A stretch of 64,000 bases of DNA from Cyclobacteriaceae bacterium (GTDB lineage: Bacteria > Bacteroidota > Bacteroidia > Cytophagales > Cyclobacteriaceae): positions 3,315,001-3,379,000 of the forward strand of contig CP129487.1 in the NCBI GenBank assembly GCA_030584025.1, given 5' to 3'. The position numbers and the translations under genes were made by a program. Below the pieces are notes generated by a model. That model was not told the DNA's origin. It did no database searches and worked only from the letters and a program-made list of their open reading frames with translations. Position 1 is the stretch's first letter; each line of letters starts with the position of its first letter. Positions 1-8,737 of this stretch are shown one piece after another.

Positions 1-88
1 TAATTAAAACAGGTTTTCAGCCTCTTTGAATTATTCCCGAACACTACTTGTTTGGGTTTCCTTTCTGCGTTTTGGCGCAAAAGGAGTG

Positions 89-119
89 CAAAGGTAATGT
101 ATTAATATTCTTTACGCAA
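89..119 (-). promoter_or_regulatory. Bacteroidota-type promoter reading out of the left edge
   Basis: On the minus strand a TACCTTTG box (89-96) matches the Bacteroidota -7 consensus TAnnTTTG. A TTG (117-119) lies 20 bases upstream of it, where the -33 element is expected. Transcription would start near position 80 and run leftward, so the gene it serves is outside the window. A small stem-loop (60-84; arms CCTTT/AAAGG and TGCG/CGCA) would lie in the early transcript. This is a motif match only. Confidence 0.5.
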
Positions 120-211
120 CATCGCCCCAAATTTTCTTCGGTAATGAGGCTGTTACAAGTTGTTGATAATTAGATTTTTAGAATGTTGGTCAGGCGGATG
201 AACAAAAAAAG

Positions 212-220
212 TTATCCACA
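212..220 (+). other. DnaA-box-like 9-mer
   Basis: The sequence TTATCCACA at 212-220 is a perfect match to the classical DnaA box. A weaker inverted match (TTATCAACA on the minus strand) lies at 161-169. The surrounding 224 bases are AT-rich and hold no gene that I can see. Two boxes are too few to call an origin, and no dnaA gene is in view, although rpmH and rnpA, which flank origins in many other bacteria, lie 3 kb away. Confidence 0.3.
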
Positions 221-224
221 AAAT

Positions 225-761
225 TCAAACTTTGTCAGATGTTTGCTTTGGCACCTTGAAAAGAGGGACGGTAGAACATGGCTCACCAAACATCAGGCTG
301 GAGACCAGCGGTAGCAACTGGCGAACCACTTCTAGGTAAATGGAAACCGGAACTTCAACTTTGCTACAACCTTTGACAACAACTTTTTTATTCTTGAATT
401 CCTGCCAGTCAACCTCACTTAGTTGCTGCTCAAATATTTTTTCTTCCAGGCGTTCAAGTGATCCGAAGAAAAATAGTCGGGCGTAGGGACGGAGGGCCGT
501 GGCAATTAACATGTACGCCCAGATTGGCACAATGGCATCGGTTGAACAGGTTATAGCAACAAACTTATCCTGGTACTGTTTCCAATCGTGCGACTTCACG
601 AAGTCGCGAAAATCTTTTTCTCTCAACACCAGACCCTGAAAGAGTTGATCTTTGATATCCAGTGATATCCGTTCGCCTTGCTGATAAAATGTTTCCAGAT
701 CGAAGGTTATCAATCCGCTGGCAGATACCCGGTTTATTATTTCATCTCCTTTATTAATCAT
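225..761 (-). CDS. DUF2480 family protein
   Basis: A cytoplasmic protein of 178 residues with no signal peptide or membrane segment. I recognise the family (DUF2480, found in Bacteroidota) from its overall pattern, including the stretch around 'FVAITCSTDAIVPIWAYM' and a basic 'KKVVVKGCSK' segment with a cysteine. The function is unknown. The ATG at 761 is preferred over an in-frame GTG at 788, because the nine extra residues look non-conserved. It is the last gene of a minus-strand run rpmH-rnpA-S41 peptidase-tsaB-DUF2480, with about 50 bases between it and tsaB, so co-transcription is likely. Confidence 0.75.
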   Translation of the reverse strand: MINKGDEIINRVSASGLITFDLETFYQQGERISLDIKDQLFQGLVLREKDFRDFVKSHDWKQYQDKFVAITCSTDAIVPIWAYMLIATALRPYARLFFFGSLERLEEKIFEQQLSEVDWQEFKNKKVVVKGCSKVEVPVSIYLEVVRQLLPLVSSLMFGEPCSTVPLFKVPKQTSDKV

Positions 762-807
762 ACATCTTTTACTACCTGCGAATAACACTAATCAACCGCA
801 AAAAATT

Positions 808-1485
808 TCAATCTTGTTTGGCGGTCTTAATCATAAATTCTTTCAAGTAAAACGGCTCAAAACTTTCCAAATCTTCAATCTCACCCGACTTCAGTTTTAA
901 ATATGCCAACTCACCCATTTTTGAAGCCTGTGGATACACACCATCAATAAAATGTGCATTTATATGGTTGATCACCGTTCTGCATTTTGTTGCGCCATCT
1001 CCAAAAAAAAGGATTTTTCTTTCCTGTAAAAGATCATGAAATGACGATGCATCAATCACACGCGGAGCAATTGGCAAAACCGAATTAAGATCGGCATTAA
1101 CTATCATGCTATATACTTCCATTCTGCGTGCATCTATCATCGGGCAAAGAAGCACATCCGGATCAACTTCTTTACTCATTTGATAAGCCAATAGCTCAAG
1201 TGTGTTAATCGCAATCAGTGGAACCTTCAAGGCAAAACATAATCCCTTTGCCAACGACACACCGATTCGCAATCCGGTATAGGATCCAGGGCCAGAAGAA
1301 ACGGCAATAGCCTGAATCTGCCTGAACTCTATCTTAGAAAATTTTATCAGGTCATCAATTAGTGGTGCCAGGCGGGTTGCATGTGATTGTTCGACATGAA
1401 CTTCGGCTGAAGTAATTAACTGACCGTTACTATGAAGGGCTACTGAACAAACCTTCGCGGATGTTTCCAGGCTTAGGATAGCCAT
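808..1485 (-). CDS. tsaB: tRNA threonylcarbamoyladenosine biosynthesis protein TsaB
   Basis: TsaB is the inactive paralogue and partner of TsaD. With TsaD and TsaE it transfers the threonylcarbamoyl group made by TsaC onto A37 of tRNAs that read ANN codons. The 225-residue length is typical. The N-terminus (residues 1-20) has the ASKHA-fold start 'ILSLETSA', and residues 63-75 carry the family signature SSGPGSYTGLRIG. The ATG at 1483-1485 overlaps the stop codon of the upstream S41 peptidase by one base, which points to translational coupling. The protein is cytoplasmic. Confidence 0.95.
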   Translation of the reverse strand: MAILSLETSAKVCSVALHSNGQLITSAEVHVEQSHATRLAPLIDDLIKFSKIEFRQIQAIAVSSGPGSYTGLRIGVSLAKGLCFALKVPLIAINTLELLAYQMSKEVDPDVLLCPMIDARRMEVYSMIVNADLNSVLPIAPRVIDASSFHDLLQERKILFFGDGATKCRTVINHINAHFIDGVYPQASKMGELAYLKLKSGEIEDLESFEPFYLKEFMIKTAKQD

Positions 1486-3134
1486 TAGTGTCTGGCTAAA
1501 ATTTTATTCAGGCCTTGTTGATCCTGAAGTGTTTTTACAGCTTGGGCAATTGCCGTATCGTGAGCCAACGAAACCGTGTATTGACCGTCATTAAGTGCAT
1601 AGTTAAATGCTATTTGTCGGGTTAATACTGTCGCGATTTCATCTTTGAAACGCATCAGATCGGTTGCTTTATTCGCTTCAATTTTTGAGAAAAGTGATTT
1701 TAGTTCAGATTCCAGTTCAGGATAATAACGCTCCTTTTTTGCCAGCTCGAGCAATTGTTTGGTTTCTGACTCCAATGTGGTGGCGTAAGTGAATTTTTGC
1801 TCTTTCAACCACGATAAGAATTTCTCATATTCCTTATCGGATAAATTAAACGATTTAAAATCTGCAGGTGCGGGATTTTCAGCACAATACCTTGTAGCAT
1901 ATTCAAACAACAAACCTGATGTGTATAAAGAAGAAGTAATGGCTCCGAGATATTTTTGATCAATTGTTATATCCGGATCCAACCCTCCGCCATCAAATAC
2001 GGAACGGCCATTCACTGTTTTAAATTCCGATTTCGTTGAATCGGCATACGCAACAACAGAACCATCTTGTTGACGATTGGTGTAGTCAAGCTTCTGAATA
2101 CATCTCCCACTTGGAATATGGTATTTCGCAGTAGTTACTTTTAGTTGCGCGTTATAAGATAATTGGCGAGTAGTTTGAACAAGCCCCTTTCCAAATGTAC
2201 GTTCGCCCAACAATACGGCCCGATCATAATCCTGCAGCGCACCAGCTACAATTTCAGATGCAGAAGCGCTTCCATCGTTAATCAAAATCGCAAGCGGAAT
2301 ATCCGTATCCAGTGGATTGTTCAGTGTTGTGTACGACTTATTCCATTCTTCCACTTTGCCGCGTGTACTTACCACTTCTTTTCCTTTCGGGATGAAGAGG
2401 TTAACAATATTCACCGCTTCATGAAGTAGGCCGCCTGGATTATCACGTAAATCCAGAATGATTTTTTTTGCTCCCTGCGATTTTAACTTTGCTACTGCAT
2501 CCGAAACCTCTTTGGATGCTCCAGGTGTAAAATCATCCAGCTTGATGTATCCAACTTCGGGATTTACCAATCCGGCATACGCCAGGTTACCTACGGTAAT
2601 TTTTTCGCGTTTAATTTTGAATACGAGATCATTTTTCTGCCCGTATCTCCTCACCTTCACCTCAACTTCCGTGCGCGCAGGGCCCTTTAATAATGTACTT
2701 GTTTCAGCAGTTGTTTTTCCTTGTACATTGATGCCATTAACCGCAATCAATTCATCGCCAACCTTCAATCCGGATTTAAAAGCCGGAAAATTTTTATAGG
2801 GATGGGTGATAATAATCTTGTTATTTATAATTCCGATTAATGCACCAATGCCAGCATACTGACCGGTTGTTGTAATTCTAAAGTTTTCGAGTTCTTCTTC
2901 TGGAATAAAATCCGTGTACGGGTCAAGCGATTCCAACATACCATCAATGCCATGGCGGATCAATTTTTTAGGATCCACTTCATCAACATAATAGGTGTTT
3001 ACCTCCTTAAATAAGGTTGCGAAAATGTCAAGACTCTTCGCGATCTCGAAATAATTCTCAGCTGGTTGTTTAAAGGCAACAAGACAAATCGCGATGATGC
3101 CAATACCTGCCACCCACCTAATTCTTTTCTGCAT
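1485..3134 (-). CDS. S41 family carboxyl-terminal processing peptidase (PDZ type)
   Basis: A periplasm-facing C-terminal processing protease of 549 residues. The order is an N-terminal signal anchor (about 7-25), a PDZ domain (about 88-165, for recognising substrate C-termini) and an S41 catalytic core. The serine lies in the SASASE motif at 289-294 and the lysine is K316 in 'ERTFGKG'; together they form the Ser-Lys dyad. A helical C-terminal extension of about 200 residues follows. The start lies 17 bases inside the end of rnpA, so the two are translated from one message. Family members trim or degrade envelope proteins; the substrate here is unknown. Confidence 0.93.
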   Translation of the reverse strand: MQKRIRWVAGIGIIAICLVAFKQPAENYFEIAKSLDIFATLFKEVNTYYVDEVDPKKLIRHGIDGMLESLDPYTDFIPEEELENFRITTTGQYAGIGALIGIINNKIIITHPYKNFPAFKSGLKVGDELIAVNGINVQGKTTAETSTLLKGPARTEVEVKVRRYGQKNDLVFKIKREKITVGNLAYAGLVNPEVGYIKLDDFTPGASKEVSDAVAKLKSQGAKKIILDLRDNPGGLLHEAVNIVNLFIPKGKEVVSTRGKVEEWNKSYTTLNNPLDTDIPLAILINDGSASASEIVAGALQDYDRAVLLGERTFGKGLVQTTRQLSYNAQLKVTTAKYHIPSGRCIQKLDYTNRQQDGSVVAYADSTKSEFKTVNGRSVFDGGGLDPDITIDQKYLGAITSSLYTSGLLFEYATRYCAENPAPADFKSFNLSDKEYEKFLSWLKEQKFTYATTLESETKQLLELAKKERYYPELESELKSLFSKIEANKATDLMRFKDEIATVLTRQIAFNYALNDGQYTVSLAHDTAIAQAVKTLQDQQGLNKILARH

Positions 3135-3483
3135 ACTGCTGTAAACGCTTAATGGTCTCTTTAATTTTCTGTTCGATCTGGTGAAAATCCAAAATTTCTT
3201 TGGCTGTATAAATATACGCGATTTGCAGGGCAGGTGATTCGGGTAGATTGGCTTTGTTGAGCCTGTAGGCCTCGCGAAGCCTCCGCTTAATCAGGTTGCG
3301 GTCAACCGCTTTCTTAAAATTTCGCTTAGAAACCGAGAAAAGCACCTGATGGTTCGGCCCCTGACCTGTTAATACCAAAACCTTGAATGGGGCTAAATAA
3401 AAAGAGGAACCCTTACTGAAGAGTTCCTGTATACTGTTTCGACTGGAAAGTCGCTCGGATTTACTAAAACTGAATTTGCCCAT
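3118..3483 (-). CDS. rnpA: Ribonuclease P protein component
   Basis: The protein subunit of RNase P, which helps the RNA subunit trim the 5' leader from precursor tRNAs. It has 121 residues and is strongly basic. The hallmark 'RNLIKRRLREAYR' (62-74) is the RNR motif that contacts the catalytic RNA. It follows rpmH, the conserved order in most bacteria. The 64-base gap between them holds GC-rich inverted repeats (see the separate entry). Its 3' end overlaps the S41 peptidase start. Confidence 0.95.
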   Translation of the reverse strand: MGKFSFSKSERLSSRNSIQELFSKGSSFYLAPFKVLVLTGQGPNHQVLFSVSKRNFKKAVDRNLIKRRLREAYRLNKANLPESPALQIAYIYTAKEILDFHQIEQKIKETIKRLQQYAEKN

Positions 3484-3493
3484 GGGGTGAGGT

Positions 3494-3540
3494 TGGTAAC
3501 CCCTGCCCTTCCCGCAGGCTAGCCTTTATCGGGAGGCAAA
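3494..3540. repeat. Inverted repeats in the rpmH-rnpA spacer
   Basis: The spacer holds CCTGC/GCAGG arms and an AGGCTAGCCT palindrome flanked by TCCCG and CGGGA. The TCCCGATA and CGGGA ends resemble the perfect palindrome next to the tRNA-Val gene (32559-32576). It may be a small mobile palindrome family or a processing site that sets the ratio of L34 to RnpA. The role is inferred. Confidence 0.4.
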
Positions 3541-3547
3541 AAGGGTA

Positions 3548-3709
3548 TTATTTCTTCTTAAAAGTAGTTTCGTCAGAAACGGTCAGTTTCTTTCTGCCCT
3601 TTCTTCTGCGCGAAGCCAACACCCTGCGACCATTGGCAGAGGCCATTCTTTCACGGAAACCGTGCTTGTTTTTGCGCTTTCTTTTGGATGGTTGATACGT
3701 ACGTTTCAT
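3548..3709 (-). CDS. rpmH: 50S ribosomal protein L34
   Basis: A 53-residue, extremely basic protein starting MKRTYQPSKRKRKNKHGF and containing the family core 'RMASANGRRVLASRRRKGRKKL'-like block in two parts (residues 21-30 and 31-41). It is a structural protein of the large subunit. It is too short for most ORF cut-offs, but every position fits the L34 family. It is the first gene of the operon with rnpA and has a strong promoter just upstream (3744-3773). Confidence 0.96.
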   Translation of the reverse strand: MKRTYQPSKRKRKNKHGFRERMASANGRRVLASRRRKGRKKLTVSDETTFKKK

Positions 3710-3743
3710 GCTCTTAACGGTTTACCCCATTGAATGAGGGCTG

Positions 3744-3773
3744 CAAAAATAATGAACATTCATGGATTTACAA
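3744..3773 (-). promoter_or_regulatory. rpmH promoter, Bacteroidota consensus
   Basis: On the minus strand the -33 TTG (3771-3773) is followed after exactly 19 bases by TATTTTTG (3744-3751), an ideal TTG-N19-TAnnTTTG promoter. The predicted start is about 28 bases before the rpmH start codon. Confidence 0.75.
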
Positions 3774-3801
3774 CCCCTCGGGCCAGAAAATACCCCAACT
3801 A

Positions 3802-4797
3802 TCAGGCAATCAGGTCGGCTAATACTTTTTTAGCCTGATCGGGCTGAAGGCGCGGGCCAAACTGCGAAACCACCCGAGATGAGGCCAATGAGGCTATTTT
3901 TCCCGCTTCGGCATAGCTATGCCCATGGGTTATGCCATACAAAAATGCCCCCGAGAACATATCGCCAGCGCCATTCGTATCAATTGCCCGCACTTTGTAA
4001 GGCTCAATCTGGATAAAGGTATCTCCGTCATATATAAGTGCACCGTTTGCCCCGAGGGTAATGGCAAATCGTTTTGCGGCCAGTTTCAGTTTTTCACGGG
4101 CATCATTCAGGTTATCCGTTCCGGTAAAAATCATAGCCTCTTCTTCATTGCAGAACAATAGGTCTACGCTGGCGCCTACCACTTCTTCCATTTGTTTTGA
4201 GAAGTATTTAACCATGCTCGGATCGGAAAAGGTAAGCGATGTATGTACCTTACTCCGCTCTGCTATTTTCTTAGCTTCCTTCATGGCTTCCAAACCCTTG
4301 GGGCTGGCCACCAGGTAGCCTTCGAGATATAGGTACGTTGAGTTCTTGATTGCTTCTTCATCCAGATGTTCAGGGGCCAGAAAAGAACTAACGCCTAAAA
4401 ATGTATTCATGGTGCGTTGCGCATCCGGGCTGGTCATTACCACACATTTACCCGAATGGCCTTCCGGACATTTTTCAGGAGTCAGGTTTGTGTCAACCCC
4501 ATTGCGTTTCAGGTCGTCCAGAAAAAACTGGCCCAATTCATCTTTTGCTACGAGACAGGAATAGAAGGCTTTTCCCCCAAACTGACTCAATGCTACAACC
4601 GTGTTACCGGCAGAACCTCCACCCGACATGCGACTCTTTTTCATGTCGATTGCTTTGAGTAGCTCCAATTGACGTTTCTCATCCACCAGGGTCATCACAC
4701 CCTTTTCGATATTATTCCGCTCAAAAAAATCGTGGTCAACTTCGGTTACTATATCCACAATGGCATTGCCAATGCCGTACACATCGTATTTACTCAT
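3802..4797 (-). CDS. PfkB family carbohydrate kinase, adenosine kinase-like
   Basis: A cytoplasmic ribokinase-fold kinase of 331 residues that transfers phosphate from ATP to a sugar or nucleoside hydroxyl. Visible motifs are the N-terminal substrate-side GGSAGNT (60-66) and the C-terminal signature DTNGAGD (273-279), whose final Asp is the catalytic base and whose glycines form the anion hole. The overall layout, with the 'GIGNAIVDI' start and 'SDPSMV' region, is like the adenosine kinase branch, so phosphorylation of adenosine to AMP is likely. Other PfkB substrates cannot be excluded by reading alone. It is a single gene between rpmH and the GDPD gene. Confidence 0.85.
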   Translation of the reverse strand: MSKYDVYGIGNAIVDIVTEVDHDFFERNNIEKGVMTLVDEKRQLELLKAIDMKKSRMSGGGSAGNTVVALSQFGGKAFYSCLVAKDELGQFFLDDLKRNGVDTNLTPEKCPEGHSGKCVVMTSPDAQRTMNTFLGVSSFLAPEHLDEEAIKNSTYLYLEGYLVASPKGLEAMKEAKKIAERSKVHTSLTFSDPSMVKYFSKQMEEVVGASVDLLFCNEEEAMIFTGTDNLNDAREKLKLAAKRFAITLGANGALIYDGDTFIQIEPYKVRAIDTNGAGDMFSGAFLYGITHGHSYAEAGKIASLASSRVVSQFGPRLQPDQAKKVLADLIA

Positions 4798-4854
4798 AAA
4801 AATTATTTTACGCCTCTTGAAAAGCGTGGTTTAAAAATTTCTGCAATGATAGGA

Positions 4855-5823
4855 TTATTTTTTTGAACCGTTTGATGATCCATTGGCTTTATGGCCCAAC
4901 CCAAGTTCGGCTGCACGGTTAGGATAATCGGTGATTAATCCATCGACACCCATCGCCTGCATTTTCTTCATGTCTTCAATTTCATTCACTGTCCAGGGAA
5001 TAACGCGCAGTTTGCCGTTGCGTCCATTTGTTGTTGCCGATGGCGATTTCGTAACCGAAAGTGAATGGAGATAGTCCACCTGCTCCTTTTTTAATAATTT
5101 GAAGTAGGGGCTGTAAATTGAAGGAACAAACCCCAGCTCTTCAATATTTTTCTCGGGGGTTTTCATATTCTCGATGAGCAACGCAAGGCGCACGTGCGGA
5201 TATTTTTCTTTCCAATATTTCAGCACACGCAAATCAAACGACTGAATCACGATCCGCTCCCAGGGAAGATATTGATCAACCAACGCATATACCAGATCAG
5301 AAAATTCCTGCGGAGTTGGATGATATATATTATCGCCATCCTTTCTACTCTTTATCTCTATGTTATAGTCTACTTCGTAGCGTGAATAACTTTTGATGTG
5401 GTCTTCCACAGCTTTAATCACATCGCTCAGCAAGGGTTTAACGGCCTTAACTTTTTCCTGCTCAGGAAATCGCTCATTGCCTTTTGATCCGCAATCGAAT
5501 TGTTTTACTTCATCATAGGTAAGCTGATAAATATTGAAGCTCAGTTGGTCTGTTTTAGAAATTTCGTTTCCATCCGGTTGTAAACAAATTTCAGCCGACA
5601 TCCACGGCTCATGCGAAACGATAACGTGTTTGTCTTTGGTAATGGCGAGATCAAGCTCAACCGTGGTAACTCCATAATCAAGTGCTTTGATAAATCCAGG
5701 AATGGTGTTTTCCGGGTAAATGCCTCTTGCCCCACGATGACCCTGCAGATCAAACTTGGGGATGTATTGACCTTGCGTTTCTAGTATGGCCATAAAAAAA
5801 ATAAGGTGCACGAAATATTTCAT
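4855..5823 (-). CDS. Glycerophosphodiester phosphodiesterase
   Basis: Cleaves glycerophosphodiesters to glycerol-3-phosphate and an alcohol. It has 322 residues with an N-terminal signal peptide (about 1-18), so it acts in the periplasm or is exported. Catalytic elements are HRGARGIYPENT (29-40, containing the HRGxxxxxPENT signature), E56 and D58 in 'VELDLA' (metal ligands) and H71 (general acid or base). The C-terminal 'WTVNEIEDMKKMQAMGVDGLITDYP'-type segment is also family-typical. It lies downstream of the outer-membrane receptor gene with two hairpins between them. The C-terminal tail (after about 310) is Lys/Ser/Asn-rich. Confidence 0.92.
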   Translation of the reverse strand: MKYFVHLIFFMAILETQGQYIPKFDLQGHRGARGIYPENTIPGFIKALDYGVTTVELDLAITKDKHVIVSHEPWMSAEICLQPDGNEISKTDQLSFNIYQLTYDEVKQFDCGSKGNERFPEQEKVKAVKPLLSDVIKAVEDHIKSYSRYEVDYNIEIKSRKDGDNIYHPTPQEFSDLVYALVDQYLPWERIVIQSFDLRVLKYWKEKYPHVRLALLIENMKTPEKNIEELGFVPSIYSPYFKLLKKEQVDYLHSLSVTKSPSATTNGRNGKLRVIPWTVNEIEDMKKMQAMGVDGLITDYPNRAAELGLGHKANGSSNGSKK

Positions 5824-5844
5824 GCACCAAAGATAGGAAGATTC

Positions 5845-5899
5845 GTTGCTTCGGGAGCCTCAGGCAACGGTAATGGTGGCTTCGGGAACCTCAGCCACC
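5845..5899. repeat. Tandem pair of related hairpins
   Basis: Two stem-loops sit in the gap between the receptor gene stop and the GDPD start. The first (5845-5868) has arms GTTGC/GCAAC. The second (5875-5899) has arms GGTGGC/GCCACC. They share almost the same loop (TTCGGGA-CCTCA core), while the stems differ with pairing kept. This suggests a conserved structured element. It may be a dispersed palindromic repeat or an mRNA 3' stabiliser/processing site for the receptor transcript. Confidence 0.6.
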
Positions 5900-5906
5900 C
5901 ATTTCG

Positions 5907-8714
5907 TTACCTCATTATTCTGATCATGCCGGGGCCACCTCTGCGGCCACCGCCCATCGGGTTAAGATGTTTGTTTAGTGCATACGTAAAGCTGACCATG
6001 TAAAACCGCCCCAGGTTATTCATGGTTTGTTGCTGTACGAAGTTTTCACCCGCGCTTTGCGTTACGTTGTTGCTCTGATCCAACAGGTTGTTCACTCCTA
6101 CTTTAATTTCACCGGCATTGTTCTTTAGTACAAAGCGAGAGATGGACATATTCCAGAACGGAATAGTTTCCCTGAAATCGGATGTTGTACTTGTGTAAAT
6201 CAGGTAATCGAAACTGGTGTTATATGCATACTTTTTCAGGAAACTCAAGTTGAGTTCACCTCGATAGGTTTGGTTAAAATAATCCTGATCGGGTGTTTCA
6301 AAATCGTATTTTATTTTTTGCTTGCTCAGGTTGGCGCTTAAATCCAGGATCACAATTTCCTTGAAGGTAAAGTTGTATCGGGCCGAGCCACCTAAGGTTT
6401 GTTGACGAATATTATTCTCCTGATCATTCAGCACATTGATACTTTCAGAAATTGAAGCGGTCGGCCCAACGTTAAACCGGCTCTTAATTTTATTTACCGG
6501 GAATCCTGCATTGATGTTGATGCTCAGGTTTGTTGCCCGATCAACATTAACCGGTTTTGTAGTGCGTACAAAATCCTCATCAACCGTTTGGGAGTTTGTA
6601 ATGGCATTGCGCATATAGGATGCCGTTACAAATGCAAACAGGTTCATGAATTTTACCGGATTGAAGGCCGTATAATTTGCAGTAATGCGGTGCGTGTAGG
6701 CAGGCTCCAGATCTGGATTACCAACCGAAATGTTCAATGGATCACTGTTATCCACAATGGGTTGCAATTGCTGAATTCCTGGTTCTTGCATGGACGTTTC
6801 ATAATCAAGGCGCAAGTGCTTTACACTGGAGAAATCATAGTTAAAGCGTGCAACCGGCAACAGGTTTTTAAAAGTTCGATCGATAGTAACATCATGCAAC
6901 AACAACTCGCCTTTCAGGCTTGTAATCTGGTAACTTGTTCCGATCGTCAGGCTGTACTTTTCTTTATTCATTCTGAAGTTAATGCCCGGACGGTTGTAGA
7001 TGTAATTGCTTTTGAATTTGTTGCTTAACCCCGTGTTGAATTCCGGTGTTCCTAAATTCCAATCGAATACTTCGCGATCCACGTCATTCTGATTGGTTGA
7101 GAAGTTATAGTTTGCCTCCAGGTATTTTCTTCCTCCAAGCGGTTCGGTATAAGAAACCGATACACCGTAGGTCTGATTAATTGTTTCTTGTGCATTGGTC
7201 TGGTCGATTTGCTCTTCGGTTCCCTGCGTGTTATAGATGTTAATCGATTGCTGATTGCCTTCACTCTCGGTTGAATTCAACCCAGCCGAAAGAGTGGTGG
7301 TCATGTTTCTTCCTTTTTTATTGAACCTGTGTCGCCACAATACATTTGCATTCAGGTTAATGCCGGTTTGTGCTGTGTAAATACTCCTTTCACTTTCGTT
7401 GCGTACCTCTGTATTGCCAATATTCATCGTTTGACTTTCACTAAATGATTTAAACTCTGAATCGGTGTACGATGCATTGGCCGTTGCACGAATTACATTA
7501 GCTGAATCAATTGTATGATCCAACACCAGCGTACCGCGATGGTTATCGCTGTTGCTTAACTGGCGGCTATCCTGAAGAAAGTTGTAGCTTCCGCCATCAG
7601 GCAGCGTATTGATCCGAAGCAGCGAACTGCTCACATTACGATCGAGATGGTTATAGAAATAACTGGAAGTGATCTTAGTGTCTTTACTCAGATCTTTATT
7701 GAAGTTAATTCCCCCGGCATAGTTGGTCATGATGCCACTTTGGCGACCGCCCATGTTAATACTTGGGCCTCCACCACTATTACCTCCCTGGCCACCAACC
7801 GTAATCCGTATTCCTCCACCGCCCGACATCATCGCCTGTGTTCCTCCGGAGAAGTTCATGAAATCACCAACAGAAAATCCCTGCTCATTAATGTTATTAC
7901 CCATGCCGAGAAACGAAAGCTGTTGTCCTTTTGAGAATCGGTTTACACTAGCACTCGCCTGAAAGCGACTATCCGTACCGGCACCAGCCATTAAATTACC
8001 AAAGGCTCCGTTACGCTTGTCTTCCTTAAGTTCAAGGTTGATTGTTTTTTCACGCTGACCATCATCTATGCCGGTAAACTGTGCCTGATCAGATTTACGA
8101 TCGAAGACTTGTACCTTATCAATTGCATCAGCAGGAAGGTTACGCGTAGCGAGTTTCGGATCGCGCCCAAAAAATTCCCGGCCATCAACGGTTACGCGCT
8201 GCACTTGTTCGCCCTGCGCCCGAACTGTTCCATCCGTTTCAACTTCAATGCCTGGCATGGTTTTCAGTAAATCTTCAACATTTGCATTTGCCTTTGTTTT
8301 GAACGATGAAGCATTGAATTCAATAGTGTCTTTCTTAACCACCACCGGTGCCCTTTCAGCCTGAATGGTTATCTCATCTAAAATTCGGCTTTCAGGCTCC
8401 ATTTTCAATAAGCCTAAATCAATAACGGCTTCTTCAGGCTTCGGAGAAACTTTTACCGTTAGCGGAGCATAGCCCACATATGTAACACGAAACAAATATT
8501 CGGCACGATTCAGATTCTTTATTTCGAAAAATCCCAGGTTGTTGCTTACACCAAAATTCACCAACGATGAATCCTTAGGATTAAGGATCAGCACAGTAGC
8601 AGAAGGAAGCGATGTGCCGGTAGAATCGGCAAGCTGACCTTTCAGCGTTATTTTTTGGGCATGAGCCGTCAGGGCCAACCCCAAAAAGGTTGATACAAGT
8701 AAAATGAAACGCAT
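5907..8714 (-). CDS. TonB-dependent receptor-like outer-membrane beta-barrel protein
   Basis: A large outer-membrane protein of 935 residues. The order is a signal peptide (1-19, ending AHA-Q), a carboxypeptidase-regulatory-like beta-sandwich (about 22-105), a plug-like domain (about 130-235, including 'LLKTMPGIEV' and 'VTVDGREFFG'), then a beta-barrel of the OMP_b-brl_3 type to the C-terminus. A Gly/Met-rich segment (about 284-326, with runs such as MMSGGGG) and a Gly/Arg/Met-rich tail 'GGGRRGGPGMIRIMR' are unusual. The substrate is unknown. It lies 23 bases after the GLPGLI gene, a pairing seen often in Bacteroidota, and divergent from a two-component system. Confidence 0.88.
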   Translation of the reverse strand: MRFILLVSTFLGLALTAHAQKITLKGQLADSTGTSLPSATVLILNPKDSSLVNFGVSNNLGFFEIKNLNRAEYLFRVTYVGYAPLTVKVSPKPEEAVIDLGLLKMEPESRILDEITIQAERAPVVVKKDTIEFNASSFKTKANANVEDLLKTMPGIEVETDGTVRAQGEQVQRVTVDGREFFGRDPKLATRNLPADAIDKVQVFDRKSDQAQFTGIDDGQREKTINLELKEDKRNGAFGNLMAGAGTDSRFQASASVNRFSKGQQLSFLGMGNNINEQGFSVGDFMNFSGGTQAMMSGGGGIRITVGGQGGNSGGGPSINMGGRQSGIMTNYAGGINFNKDLSKDTKITSSYFYNHLDRNVSSSLLRINTLPDGGSYNFLQDSRQLSNSDNHRGTLVLDHTIDSANVIRATANASYTDSEFKSFSESQTMNIGNTEVRNESERSIYTAQTGINLNANVLWRHRFNKKGRNMTTTLSAGLNSTESEGNQQSINIYNTQGTEEQIDQTNAQETINQTYGVSVSYTEPLGGRKYLEANYNFSTNQNDVDREVFDWNLGTPEFNTGLSNKFKSNYIYNRPGINFRMNKEKYSLTIGTSYQITSLKGELLLHDVTIDRTFKNLLPVARFNYDFSSVKHLRLDYETSMQEPGIQQLQPIVDNSDPLNISVGNPDLEPAYTHRITANYTAFNPVKFMNLFAFVTASYMRNAITNSQTVDEDFVRTTKPVNVDRATNLSININAGFPVNKIKSRFNVGPTASISESINVLNDQENNIRQQTLGGSARYNFTFKEIVILDLSANLSKQKIKYDFETPDQDYFNQTYRGELNLSFLKKYAYNTSFDYLIYTSTTSDFRETIPFWNMSISRFVLKNNAGEIKVGVNNLLDQSNNVTQSAGENFVQQQTMNNLGRFYMVSFTYALNKHLNPMGGGRRGGPGMIRIMR

Positions 8715-8737
8715 GTAGTAATTTTTTAAGTCGTGAA

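Noticed and set aside
6588..7028. Plus-strand open frame of 146 codons inside the outer-membrane receptor gene
   Set aside because: It lies fully antisense to a well-supported coding region, has no promoter or recognisable domain, and looks like a by-product of codon bias.
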